Origin: Eubacteriales bacterium
Lineage (GTDB): Bacteria; Bacillota; Clostridia; Oscillospirales; CAG-382
Reading direction: 5' to 3'
Assembly: GCA_028702135.1 (NCBI GenBank)
Contig: JAQVPJ010000019.1
Span: 1-44,861 of the forward strand
DNA: 44,861 nucleotides
Numbering within the stretch: the stretch's first letter is position 1; the number at the start of each line of letters is the position of its first letter. This document shows positions 1 to 7,939 of this stretch, piece by piece. The translations under genes and the position numbers were made by a program. The notes below the pieces were generated by a model. That model did not search any database and was not told the DNA's origin. It was given only the letters and a program-made list of their open reading frames with translations.

Positions 1-81
1 ATAAAGGATTTCGAGCGTTATAAAGAATATATGACGCAATCACAGTACCGGTTAAGAGCAAGACTAACAGAAAATAAATAA
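1..81 (+). CDS. 3' end of an unidentified gene (partial)
   Basis: The first 81 bases read open in frame 1 and end in TAA at 79-81, giving 26 C-terminal residues that are charged and helix-like, rich in Arg, Lys, Glu and Tyr. The start lies outside the window, so the family cannot be named. A perfect 11-bp hairpin begins five bases after the stop and a hairpin with a T-tract lies about 110 bases further on. Both support a genuine gene end on the plus strand. It faces the dockerin operon tail to tail. Confidence 0.55.
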   Translation: MKDFERYKEYMTQSQYRLRARLTENK

Positions 82-85
82 GCTA

Positions 86-114
86 CACAGCCCGCATTAT
101 AAGTGCGGGCTGTG
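86..114 (+). terminator. perfect 11-bp hairpin without T-tract
   Basis: Arms 86-96 and 104-114 are exact reverse complements (GC-rich core) with a 7-base loop. There is no run of T afterwards, so it is either a weak terminator or a 3'-end stabilising stem for the gene ending at 81. Confidence 0.4.
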
Positions 115-189
115 CAGATTGAAGACAAACGAGGCATTGGATACGGGAAAACTGTTATTCACTTTTACACAAAATTTTCTGCGGTCTCA

Positions 190-230
190 TCAGCTCCGTA
201 CGAAAGAAGTTCGGAGCTGATTTTTATTTT
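190..230 (+). terminator. intrinsic terminator, plus strand
   Basis: The 9-bp stem TCAGCTCCG/CGGAGCTGA (190-198 with 212-220) is followed by TTTTTATTTT. Only the plus-strand reading has the T-tract, so it ends the transcript of the partial gene at 1-81. The rest of 82-244 shows nothing else. Confidence 0.75.
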
Positions 231-244
231 GTTTGAAACAGTTT

Positions 245-3205
245 TTACTCGTATATATTGAATGTGCCCAGGAAATGACGCTTTATCTTCAGATAATCCT
301 TTGATGTGGGTTCGGTGGTGTCCTCTAAACAGGCGGCTTTGCGTTGGGTTTCGGTTAACGTAAGTGTATCGAGATATGCTCTTTTGACAAGCAGATAATC
401 TTTTGCGTTTACAATTCCATCACCGTTTATGTCACCTTTTATAATTACGGTAAAACTGTTGTTGCCCTGTCTTATTACACAACCCGTTCCGATAAAGCTG
501 TTTTCGGCAAGTTGATTATTTTTAGAATCCAGGATCGTGAAAGCTCCTGTTATACGTAATATCAGATCACTCTTTCTTTGCTCATTGATAATTCCGTTTG
601 CGTAACCGTTCTTGAGTGTTACCGAATAATCGTTGCCCTCTGATTTTCCAATCGGTATAACCGAGTCACTCTCATAATCTACCTCGGTTTCACTTTTTAC
701 GGTTATTATCACCATGATTTCTTTTGCGATATCCGCTTCTACTAAAAGATATGTCCTATTCGTGGCGTCCGGTATCGCTATACCGTTACGATACCATTGG
801 TACTTAAGGATTTTTCCGGTTGTGACAATTCCGACAGTACCGGCGGAGAGAATCTCGCCGACCTTGCAGGTCCCGCTAATAATCGCAGATCCGATTGCGT
901 TTTCACCAGATAGTGTTATAACTGCACCTGCGTCCATGTTCTTTCTACCGAGGATAGCGTTCTGCCACTCACACATATTCGGCGAAACATCGAAATCCTC
1001 CTGATCGCCAATTGAATAGGTAAGACCTAACTCTGTTCCTTCATCAACATTTGTCATGCCGATCGCGTCCCAGGGAATTTTAACCTCATAAGTAGTAGTG
1101 CTTGCTGCTTCGTTCCGATTTCCGGCAAATTCCAAATCGGTAACAGATAAATCCTCCGCGCCTACTGGTCTGCTCCAGATTGCAATATAGCTTGAATCAT
1201 CTTCCATTATAGATAATCCCGCCTCAAGGTAATTTCCCGACCAATCGGTGGTTTGATAATTAGTATCATCGATTTTCGGTGCGCCTGTGCAGAGCATAAA
1301 TTGAACACAGGAGAACATCCACATAAAACATAAATCTGCATCGGTACCAGCTTTGCCATCGTTATTATAATCACGGGTTTTCGACACCGGATAATGATTT
1401 TCGGTCCTTACTACCCATGAAAGGTACAGATTATCACTGTTCCATGTCATATAGAAGTCGGCATCGATATCTAAATCCGTATCATAATCCGACACGAACT
1501 GATCGTTGCTATAGGTGGTATGAATTTTCTGACCATATTCGCTATCATTGACAATGCCGTCAAGCTGTGGTTCAGTCTCGGTTTGGTTTATTGTTATTTC
1601 GGCGTTTTCAGTCGGGTTACTGACTATCAAATCGTCTTCATAAGTTGTACAAATACCTGCTTTACCATCTACTTCATTGTTTTCAACATCAAGGGCAGAT
1701 ACAGTATTGCTTGGAGAACGAAATACTATATTACCAGAAGCGTCATCCTTTACAGTAAAAGGTATCATGATTAACAATGAGCCGTTGTCCTTGGCAAGAG
1801 CATCATCGTTTTCCGTACTAACGGTTATGTCATAGAAAGCGAAGTCACTGTCATGAAAGGCTTGGATCCCCCATGTCTCATCAGGCGCATCGATAATAAA
1901 CGATTCATAATCGACATCATTTATATCATCCTTTGCAATTTTAGGCGTAAGATTGCTTTCATCGTAATACATAACAAACCGCAGTGAACGAATACCGTCT
2001 TCAGGCTCTATATTTTTGATTGTTATATATGCTTGAATAGTATCACCGGGGCGATAAGAGTATGTAGAAAATAAATCGATAGCAAAACCGGTATCATATA
2101 CAGGATCCTGCGTGTTACCCTTGTCATAAAGAATTACTGCGGCGTCGTCCGATATAGTGCCATCGGTGATATCTATGCCGGTAAGGGTAACGATGTTTCC
2201 GGGTTTAAATTTCATAAGTAATTGAAGATTTTTCAGTGTTCTGTAATAATTATCCGAGCCATATTCTCTGTCATCGAAATGAGCGGCAAGCATAAAACCC
2301 CCGTGAGGGATGAATACATAGCCATCCCTAAGGTTTTGGTTAACCGAGGTCACTATATATTGTCCTTCGGTATCTGTGGGTTTAGCGATTAAATATGCAG
2401 CCCAAGCGAGGTTAGCGTCAGAAGAAGATATATCTCCGTCTACTGAGTATTCAAAATCATTTGTAAATATCGCACCAGCACCCGCAGTCACGCTTTCATT
2501 TATAGTGGTGACAAAAACGGTGTTAGGCGGTGCATCCTTTGCATCGGGATTCCTATAAACCTCTACCTCGGACACAAAAGCCCAGCTTGCACCATGGTGG
2601 ATCACATATTTTATATATCTCGCGCTTATAGCACCGTCAAGTACGACTGAGTAAGTATAAATTCCGTAATTACTCGGTTCGTAATATTCAGAAACATCCG
2701 AATAATCAGAAAAGATGCTCGATGTAATACTAGACTCGGATACGCTGTATGACATATCTTTCGATTTATATCGTGTTGCGCTGTAAGCGACACCTGCACT
2801 TGTGAAATCCTTGTTGTCATCAGAAACCATAACTTCAACCGAGTTTGGAGTAGAAATGCCGCCGTCGCATGATTCAGCTGTTAAGGTAAATCGAATCAGC
2901 TTGTTTTGAATACTTCCGAGATCAACTGTTATTTCGTTTGAATTGTATTGTGAATTGACACCGTTTATATTCATTCCGACCCATATGGGTGAAACAAATC
3001 CAATGTCGTCACCATCTCCCTTAATGCCATCGGTAAGTTCCTTGCGATCGGTATCCGGATACATAATTACACCTTCGTCTACATAGGTACCTGTATATGA
3101 GTAGCTTTTACCGAGAGCGATATTAGTTTCTTGTGCGGATGAGTAAAAAATGCTTACGGGAATGACTAAAAGAAGTGTGATAATAACTGAGATGATTTTT
3201 TTCAT
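245..3205 (-). CDS. secreted multidomain dockerin-type protein (discoidin-like, cohesin-like, CBM9-like, Ig-like modules)
   Basis: This 986-residue secreted protein is probably a cell-surface or complex-bound carbohydrate-binding protein; no catalytic domain is evident. Residues 1-25 are a signal peptide. Residues 28-220 resemble a discoidin/F5-8C fold (NIALGK start, jelly-roll spacing). About 370-530 resembles a cohesin-type beta sandwich (RPGD near its start, later a FTVK strand). About 545-745 resembles the CBM9/DOMON-like sugar-binding fold (start QLDGIVNDSEYG). About 755-835 is Ig-like. The last 60 residues form a dockerin whose first loop is canonical (GDINGDG) but whose second calcium loop is degenerate. 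The ATG has AGGAGA four bases upstream. It lies 25 bp behind the LRR-dockerin gene and is probably its co-transcribed partner. Domain limits are by eye; the cohesin-like call is the least certain. Confidence 0.8.
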   Translation of the reverse strand: MKKIISVIITLLLVIPVSIFYSSAQETNIALGKSYSYTGTYVDEGVIMYPDTDRKELTDGIKGDGDDIGFVSPIWVGMNINGVNSQYNSNEITVDLGSIQNKLIRFTLTAESCDGGISTPNSVEVMVSDDNKDFTSAGVAYSATRYKSKDMSYSVSESSITSSIFSDYSDVSEYYEPSNYGIYTYSVVLDGAISARYIKYVIHHGASWAFVSEVEVYRNPDAKDAPPNTVFVTTINESVTAGAGAIFTNDFEYSVDGDISSSDANLAWAAYLIAKPTDTEGQYIVTSVNQNLRDGYVFIPHGGFMLAAHFDDREYGSDNYYRTLKNLQLLMKFKPGNIVTLTGIDITDGTISDDAAVILYDKGNTQDPVYDTGFAIDLFSTYSYRPGDTIQAYITIKNIEPEDGIRSLRFVMYYDESNLTPKIAKDDINDVDYESFIIDAPDETWGIQAFHDSDFAFYDITVSTENDDALAKDNGSLLIMIPFTVKDDASGNIVFRSPSNTVSALDVENNEVDGKAGICTTYEDDLIVSNPTENAEITINQTETEPQLDGIVNDSEYGQKIHTTYSNDQFVSDYDTDLDIDADFYMTWNSDNLYLSWVVRTENHYPVSKTRDYNNDGKAGTDADLCFMWMFSCVQFMLCTGAPKIDDTNYQTTDWSGNYLEAGLSIMEDDSSYIAIWSRPVGAEDLSVTDLEFAGNRNEAASTTTYEVKIPWDAIGMTNVDEGTELGLTYSIGDQEDFDVSPNMCEWQNAILGRKNMDAGAVITLSGENAIGSAIISGTCKVGEILSAGTVGIVTTGKILKYQWYRNGIAIPDATNRTYLLVEADIAKEIMVIITVKSETEVDYESDSVIPIGKSEGNDYSVTLKNGYANGIINEQRKSDLILRITGAFTILDSKNNQLAENSFIGTGCVIRQGNNSFTVIIKGDINGDGIVNAKDYLLVKRAYLDTLTLTETQRKAACLEDTTEPTSKDYLKIKRHFLGTFNIYE

Positions 3206-3230
3206 AATTTCTCCTAATAATACTAAAATG

Positions 3231-4841
3231 TTAGTTTTGGTCGTATATATTGTAAATGCCGAGGAAGTGGCGTTTTATTTTCAGATAATCCCTTGCGGTG
3301 GGATAATCGGTTTCGCTTAGGCAGGCAGCTTTTTTTTGCACTTCGGATATATTCAACGTCCCGAGTATCGTTCTTTTCACGATCAGATAATCTCTTGAAT
3401 TGACATTACCGTCACCATTCACATCGCCCTTGACAATGACAGTATAATCCGCGCCATTATAGTTTATTATATATCCTGTTCCCACAAGTGAGTCGCCGCT
3501 TATTTTTTCACCCGCGAGATTCTTTGCTGTTAATGCAGAACCTACCTTTTCGGTGATTTCGCTTAAAGTACTTCCCTCGATGATGCCGTGAGCGATACTG
3601 TTGGTGAAAGTGACATTCCAATCTGATACTGCGGTCCCGATAATACGGTAGCTTATACCGTTGTCGACCGCATATCTGTAAGCACAAGTATTGCTGAAAA
3701 CATTGAGCGTAAGGTTCTGTAAGTTGGAAAAAGCCGATTTACTTATTTTTTTCACACCGGCAGGTATGGTTACCGACACAAGCGAAGTGCATTCATTAAA
3801 TGTATAATCATATATCTCGCTGAGTTTATCGGGAAGCTCGATTGCCGATATGTGTTCACATCCGAAAAACGCACTTGCTCCAATATGCGATACGCTGTCG
3901 GGTATCATGATATTGGAAAGGGCAGTACAGTTTATAAAAGCGGCGTTACCTATTCGGGTTAAACTGTCAGGCATTTTAATAGATATTAAAGACCTGCACC
4001 TGCTGAACGCTTCGTCTGCAATAATTTTTGTGTCATTTTTCAAGGTAATTGTTGTGTTTGCAGGCATTGTTCCTTTGTATTTATAAACAATTTTGTTAAG
4101 ATAAATAAGACCATCGGGTTGATTTTTATACCACCCGGTATTTAAAAAGGCGTTTCGCCCTATGCTTATGACACTGTTTGGTATTGAAATTTGCGAAATT
4201 TTTTTACAGTTATAAAAAGCGTTTCCGCCAATTTCGGTTAGCCTTTCTGGAAAGGTGATTTCCTCTAAGTTGTCGCAATATTTGAAAGCGTCCGTGCCGA
4301 TTTTAAGAGTTGATTCGGGAAGGATGATCGAGGGCAGACTCTCACAATTAAAAAATGCTTTGTCGTATATATCAGTTATACCGGCAGGTAGGTTAACGGT
4401 CTTTAATGAGGTGCAGTCGTAAAAGGTCTCCTCTTCGATTATGCGTACATTTTTGGGCAATGTAATTTTTGTGATCGACGAACAATTCCTAAAAGCCGCA
4501 TCTTCGATAACAATAACGGAATCCGGAATTACGACTTCGGTAAGCGAGGTGCAGTTGTAAAAAGCATACGCCTCTATTTCGGTGACGCGGTATTGCTTAC
4601 CGTTTTTAGTTACAATATCCGGAATAACAATATTGCCACTGATTGTTACGGAGGTTGTATCACTGACCGCGCTTGTTGATGTCTTTTCATTGAGTGTAAA
4701 AATAATACCCTGAGTATCGGTATTATTTGCGTCCAGCTTATCGGATAAAGCGGAAGCACTCATCACAAAAAACGGGACGGTGTTGACAAAAGAGAACAAA
4801 ACCAGTAAAAAGATAGATAATAACTTGCAAAATTTTCTCAT
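3231..4841 (-). CDS. secreted BspA-type leucine-rich-repeat protein with C-terminal dockerin
   Basis: The reading frame is open from 4940, but the start is placed at the ATG at 4839-4841 (536 aa). It has an AAAGGGG ribosome site and is followed at once by a signal peptide (MRKFCKLLSIFLL). The body holds about eleven LRR_5/BspA-type repeats of the form IPDSVxxIxxxAFxNC, a family seen on surface proteins that bind host or polymer surfaces. After the repeats come a module of about 70 residues and a dockerin. Both match the C-terminus of the protein encoded at 245-3205, including the sequence RDYLKIKRHFLG. As in that protein, the second calcium loop has lost its Asp/Asn ligands and starts with Cys507. 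It is the first gene of a two-gene operon under the promoter at 4975-5003. Ligand and function are unknown. Confidence 0.85.
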   Translation of the reverse strand: MRKFCKLLSIFLLVLFSFVNTVPFFVMSASALSDKLDANNTDTQGIIFTLNEKTSTSAVSDTTSVTISGNIVIPDIVTKNGKQYRVTEIEAYAFYNCTSLTEVVIPDSVIVIEDAAFRNCSSITKITLPKNVRIIEEETFYDCTSLKTVNLPAGITDIYDKAFFNCESLPSIILPESTLKIGTDAFKYCDNLEEITFPERLTEIGGNAFYNCKKISQISIPNSVISIGRNAFLNTGWYKNQPDGLIYLNKIVYKYKGTMPANTTITLKNDTKIIADEAFSRCRSLISIKMPDSLTRIGNAAFINCTALSNIMIPDSVSHIGASAFFGCEHISAIELPDKLSEIYDYTFNECTSLVSVTIPAGVKKISKSAFSNLQNLTLNVFSNTCAYRYAVDNGISYRIIGTAVSDWNVTFTNSIAHGIIEGSTLSEITEKVGSALTAKNLAGEKISGDSLVGTGYIINYNGADYTVIVKGDVNGDGNVNSRDYLIVKRTILGTLNISEVQKKAACLSETDYPTARDYLKIKRHFLGIYNIYDQN

Positions 4842-4974
4842 GAAAAAGCCCCTTTTCCAACATATTTTATAAAAAACTGAATGTATTTTATCAAAAAACT
4901 GCTGTTTTATATTGAGAAACAAAATGTTGATAAACAACACGTGAAATGCAATAAATTTTTAAATATTTTTACCT

Positions 4975-5003
4975 ATTATATTTTATTTGGTTGTAAAAGT
5001 CAA
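4975..5003 (-). promoter_or_regulatory. sigma-A promoter of the dockerin operon
   Basis: On the minus strand, TTGACT (4998-5003), a 17-base spacer and TATAAT (4975-4980). Transcription would start near 4968, about 125 bases before the chosen start codon at 4841. Confidence 0.8.
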
Positions 5004-5056
5004 TAATTTATGCTTAAAATTAATACTATGTTTTCAATTTTATGGAAATCGATATT

Positions 5057-5269
5057 TTATATTGTTTCTGAGAATAAGAAAGCAAAAAAAAAGCCGTCAT
5101 CGATACTTTCATCGAAACCACGGCTCTCTTTTTTTGTTCGTTTGTATGCTTTGGGTTTGTCAGGCTTTCGCGTGACGGGATTGAATGACCCCCAGGTGAC
5201 GCGCTTTTTCTTCATCAGCTCACGCTGTTTTTTCTTTGATAACTTATCAAAGGGTATAAATTTTGCCAT
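5057..5269 (-). CDS. small basic clostridial protein; frame continues through its own terminator
   Basis: A 70-residue frame starts with ATG. The first ~50 residues are strongly basic and look like a small conserved Firmicutes protein I recognise only by pattern (MAKFIPFDKLSKKKQREL, then TWGSFNPVTRKP, then a KAYKR tail). I know no function; a nucleic-acid or ribosome-associated role would be a guess from charge alone. The last ~20 residues are odd: they translate the stem of a strong intrinsic terminator and its T-tract, ending in a hydrophobic tail. Just before the stem is a run of seven A in the message (5129-5135); a one-base shift there would give a stop inside the stem. So the native end may differ. 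It has its own promoter at 5314-5342. Confidence 0.65.
   Translation of the reverse strand: MAKFIPFDKLSKKKQRELMKKKRVTWGSFNPVTRKPDKPKAYKRTKKESRGFDESIDDGFFFAFLFSETI
5084..5124 (-). terminator. intrinsic terminator inside the 3' part of the small ORF
   Basis: Arms 5111-5124 and 5093-5104 form an imperfect GC-capped stem (GCCGT...ACGGC type with a GAT/ATC extension). It is followed on the minus strand by nine T (5084-5092). It lies entirely within the open frame 5057-5269. Confidence 0.8.
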
Positions 5270-5313
5270 TTTTTATTTAGACCTTTCAATATCAACAGCT
5301 GTATTACAATAAC

Positions 5314-5342
5314 ATCATACTCAAAAAGCGATAAAATGTCAA
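5314..5342 (-). promoter_or_regulatory. sigma-A promoter for the small basic protein
   Basis: Minus strand TTGACA (5337-5342), 17-base spacer, TATGAT (5314-5319). It lies 45 bases before the ATG at 5269. Confidence 0.75.
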
Positions 5343-5429
5343 CTTATAATATCTGTAAATTGAAGGCTCGTAAAAAAACTACCTGAAAATTATATCCTCG
5401 CGTTCAATCGCACTTATTTATCAGAGTAA

Positions 5430-5494
5430 TTTGCCGCTTACATTCTCAGCCAAAGAGTTTATAAAAACCCTTGGCATTAATAGTAAGCGGCAAA
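5430..5494. repeat. nested inverted repeat between the GH27 gene and the small gene
   Basis: Outer arms TTTGCCGCTTAC (5430-5441) and GTAAGCGGCAAA (5483-5494) are perfect over 12 bp. An inner stem GCCAAAG/CCTTGGC (5449-5455 with 5469-5475, one mismatch) sits in the loop. There is no T-tract, so it is not an ordinary terminator. It would be in the 3' untranslated region of the GH27 transcript. Confidence 0.6.
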
Positions 5495-5534
5495 ATCGTA
5501 ATGATGACTGATGTTCAGTATTAAAAATCCGGTT

Positions 5535-6659
5535 TTATATCCTTGTGGCGCGGAAGACCTTTACCGAATGAGGCTGTACGTTAGCACACATACCGCCGGT
5601 GAAGCGGCCTATCTCCTTATGCTCTATAACATCACGCAGGCTTACCGTGTCGGTAATCTCCCAACCACAATAATCCCACGCAAGGGGCATTATTTTGGGT
5701 GTTTCCTGAGTGTTAAGCAGACAGAACGCAATGTCTCCGCCGTAAAGGGGTTTTGCAAGAATGAAATCGTTATTTGATAACGGTGGTACCTTAAAAGCTG
5801 CGATACCGAGGTCATCCTGGTTGATATCTATAAGCTCTTTATTTTGCAGTATTGTTTTGATTTCCGGAGTCGTTGTTCTGACATCATGTCCCATAAGAAG
5901 CGGTGCGCAAAGCATACACCAAAGGGCGAAATGCGCCTCATATTCGTTGGTTGTGCAACCACCGCCTATCTTTCCGACATAACCTTCGCCGTTAAGTCCT
6001 ACAACCATCATATCGGGATCATTCCATGCGCTGTGACCGGAAAACGCTTCCAGTCCAACAGCATCCGTGGCTACTTTCAGTATGGAATCCCAGTTATCGG
6101 TAATGTCGCCCGATAGCCGCCAAAGATTTGCACCGCAGCTTTTCATCCACTCGGAAACGCTCTTTCTGCCAAGGCAGCCGGAAAAAATAATGTCCCTGCC
6201 GCTCTCACGCAGCGCTTGCCCCATCTTACGGTAAAGATGCGTCTCGTTCTGACCGGGAGCAGCGTAGCCGAAGTCGTATTTTAGCAAATCCACACCCCAT
6301 TCGGCAAACTTTTTTGCGTCCTGCCGTTCGTATCCGAAACTGCCGGCACACCTTGCATAGGTGATAACTCCGGCACCAGCATACAAGCCGAATTTTAGTC
6401 CTCTTTCGTGTATGTAATCGCCGAGAGCTTTCATACCGCTTGGAAATCTTTCCGGATTTGGCTGCAGGTTCCCGTTCGCGTCACGCACGGGGCATAACCA
6501 TGCATCATCGACCGAGACGATATCATAACCACAGTCCCTGAAGCCCTGTTCAACCATAGCGTCCGCTGTCTCCCTGACGACACGCTCATTGATGTCGCGG
6601 TATCCGAAATAATTCCATGCATTCCATCCCATCGGGGGTTTTAACGCAAGCATTGACAT
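5535..6659 (-). CDS. glycoside hydrolase family 27 enzyme (alpha-galactosidase type)
   Basis: A cytoplasmic retaining glycosidase (374 aa, no signal peptide) of the GH27/clan D barrel, probably cleaving alpha-galactosides or a related alpha-linked sugar taken up by the cell. Seen: PPMGWNAWN near the start, nucleophile Asp129 in LLKYDFGY, acid/base Asp185 in RLSGDITDNW, and WNDPDM at 212-217. Odd points: the usual KYDxC cysteine is absent although Cys104 of the partner loop remains, and the substrate-recognition loop reads FSGCLGRKS rather than the common CxWG-type loop, so specificity may not be simple alpha-galactose. The longest frame begins with GTG at 6668, but AAAGGGTG lies six bases before the ATG at 6657-6659, so that ATG is used here. 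It follows the MsmX-type ATPase gene across a terminator. Confidence 0.88.
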   Translation of the reverse strand: MSMLALKPPMGWNAWNYFGYRDINERVVRETADAMVEQGFRDCGYDIVSVDDAWLCPVRDANGNLQPNPERFPSGMKALGDYIHERGLKFGLYAGAGVITYARCAGSFGYERQDAKKFAEWGVDLLKYDFGYAAPGQNETHLYRKMGQALRESGRDIIFSGCLGRKSVSEWMKSCGANLWRLSGDITDNWDSILKVATDAVGLEAFSGHSAWNDPDMMVVGLNGEGYVGKIGGGCTTNEYEAHFALWCMLCAPLLMGHDVRTTTPEIKTILQNKELIDINQDDLGIAAFKVPPLSNNDFILAKPLYGGDIAFCLLNTQETPKIMPLAWDYCGWEITDTVSLRDVIEHKEIGRFTGGMCANVQPHSVKVFRATRI

Positions 6660-6691
6660 AATAATCACCCTTTATGATATTTTTGATATAT

Positions 6692-6722
6692 AAAAAAGGC
6701 AGAAAAGAATCTGCCTTTTTTT
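6692..6722 (-). terminator. intrinsic terminator after the sugar ABC ATPase
   Basis: Stem GGCAG/CTGCC flanked by A and T runs on both sides (core 6698-6715), so it can work in both directions. It separates the ATPase gene from GH27; some read-through could still feed GH27, whose own promoter is not evident in the 75-bp gap. Confidence 0.75.
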
Positions 6723-6734
6723 GTTAAACGAGTA

Positions 6735-7850
6735 TTAGTGAATAATAACCTTCTCCGTATCCTTATCGAATATATGCATACGGCTTGTATCAATAGCGAT
6801 TTTTATATCGTCTCCGCTCTTTGCCTGAGAACGTGAGGAAACACGCGAAATTGCCGTAATCTCTTCACCAAGCCTGAGATAAAGATAAATCTCGGCGCCC
6901 ATAAGCTCTGTAAACTCGACATGAGCATTAATGGTAGAATCGGCAAACTTGCTCAGGTATACAGGCTCATCATGAAGAAGCTCAGGTCTTACACCCACGA
7001 CAACCTCTTTGTTTATATACTCTAAAAGCTCGGGAGCTGCGGCTTTGTCAGCGGGAATCTTTATGGAATTGTTCTCGAAATTGAAGAACAGGTCATCACC
7101 AGTCTTTTTAAGCACACCGTTGAAAAAGTTCATCTGAGGCGTTCCCATAAATCCGGCTACGAAAATATTGACAGGGTAGTCGTAAAGGTTCTGAGGAGTG
7201 TCAACCTGCTGGATGATACCGTCCTTCAAAACAACGATACGGGTTGCCATTGTCATAGCCTCAACCTGGTCATGGGTAACATATATAAAGGTGGTCTTTA
7301 ATCTCTGATGAAGCAATGTAAGCTCGGATCTCATAGAAGCACGGAGCTTTGCGTCAAGGTTTGAGAGCGGCTCATCGAGAAGGAAAACCTTAGGGTCACG
7401 AACTATCGCACGTCCCAAAGCGACACGCTGCTTCTGACCACCGGAAAGAGCCTTTGGTTTTCTGTCAAGAAGGTAAGTAATCTCGAGTATTCTTGCGGCT
7501 TCCTCAACACGCTTTTTTATTTCTTCTTTTCTGACCTTACGAAGTTTAAGTCCGAATGCCATGTTCTCGAAAACCGACATATGCGGATAAAGAGCATAAT
7601 TCTGGAAAACCATTGCTATATCTCTGTCCTTAGGAGCAACATCGTTTACTCTTTTGTTATCTATGAAAAGATCACCATCGGTAACCTCCTCAAGCCCTGC
7701 CAACATTCTCAAAGTTGTCGATTTACCACAACCCGAAGGACCTACAAGTACAATGAATTCCTTATCTTTGATATCAAGAGAGAAATCAGATACAGCTGTA
7801 ACTCCACCCGGAAACTTCTTATAAACGTGCTTGAAAAGTACACTCGCCAT
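6735..7850 (-). CDS. msmX: sugar ABC importer ATPase, MsmX/MsmK/UgpC type
   Basis: A 371-residue ATP-binding subunit of the CUT1 carbohydrate importer group, acting as a dimer under the permeases at the membrane. Walker A GPSGCGKS at 37-44, Q-loop VFQNYALYPH at 81-90, signature LSGGQ at 135-139, Walker B FLLDEP at 156-161 and the H-loop His193 are all intact. A C-terminal regulatory OB-type domain (about 240-371) is present, as usual for MsmK/MalK. No permease genes are adjacent. In Firmicutes such orphan ATPases commonly energise several sugar importers, which fits the permease-less solute-binding protein at 16773. The ATG is preceded by a perfect GGAGG. A hairpin just upstream and an inverted repeat over the likely promoter suggest control. 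Confidence 0.92.
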   Translation of the reverse strand: MASVLFKHVYKKFPGGVTAVSDFSLDIKDKEFIVLVGPSGCGKSTTLRMLAGLEEVTDGDLFIDNKRVNDVAPKDRDIAMVFQNYALYPHMSVFENMAFGLKLRKVRKEEIKKRVEEAARILEITYLLDRKPKALSGGQKQRVALGRAIVRDPKVFLLDEPLSNLDAKLRASMRSELTLLHQRLKTTFIYVTHDQVEAMTMATRIVVLKDGIIQQVDTPQNLYDYPVNIFVAGFMGTPQMNFFNGVLKKTGDDLFFNFENNSIKIPADKAAAPELLEYINKEVVVGVRPELLHDEPVYLSKFADSTINAHVEFTELMGAEIYLYLRLGEEITAISRVSSRSQAKSGDDIKIAIDTSRMHIFDKDTEKVIIH

Positions 7851-7865
7851 TATTAACCTCCTGGT

Positions 7866-7882
7866 GAGGGTCTTATACCCTC
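7866..7882 (-). promoter_or_regulatory. hairpin directly upstream of the msmX ribosome site
   Basis: GAGGGT (7866-7871) pairs with ACCCTC (7877-7882) around a 5-base loop. In the mRNA it ends a few bases before GGAGG. It could tune translation or protect the 5' end. Confidence 0.45.
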
Positions 7883-7901
7883 AAAACATTCTATAGACCT
7901 A

Positions 7902-7939
7902 ATAATAACAAAATAATCGCTGAAATGGAAGTGATTATT
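7902..7939 (-). promoter_or_regulatory. putative msmX promoter overlapped by an inverted repeat
   Basis: A minus-strand -10-like TATTAT (7902-7907) has a weak -35 TTCCAT 17 bases upstream (7925-7930). The inverted repeat AATAATCGC...GTGATTATT (7912-7920 with 7931-7939, one mismatch) covers the -35 and spacer, as a repressor operator would. I see no match to a catabolite-repression cre consensus. Confidence 0.35.
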
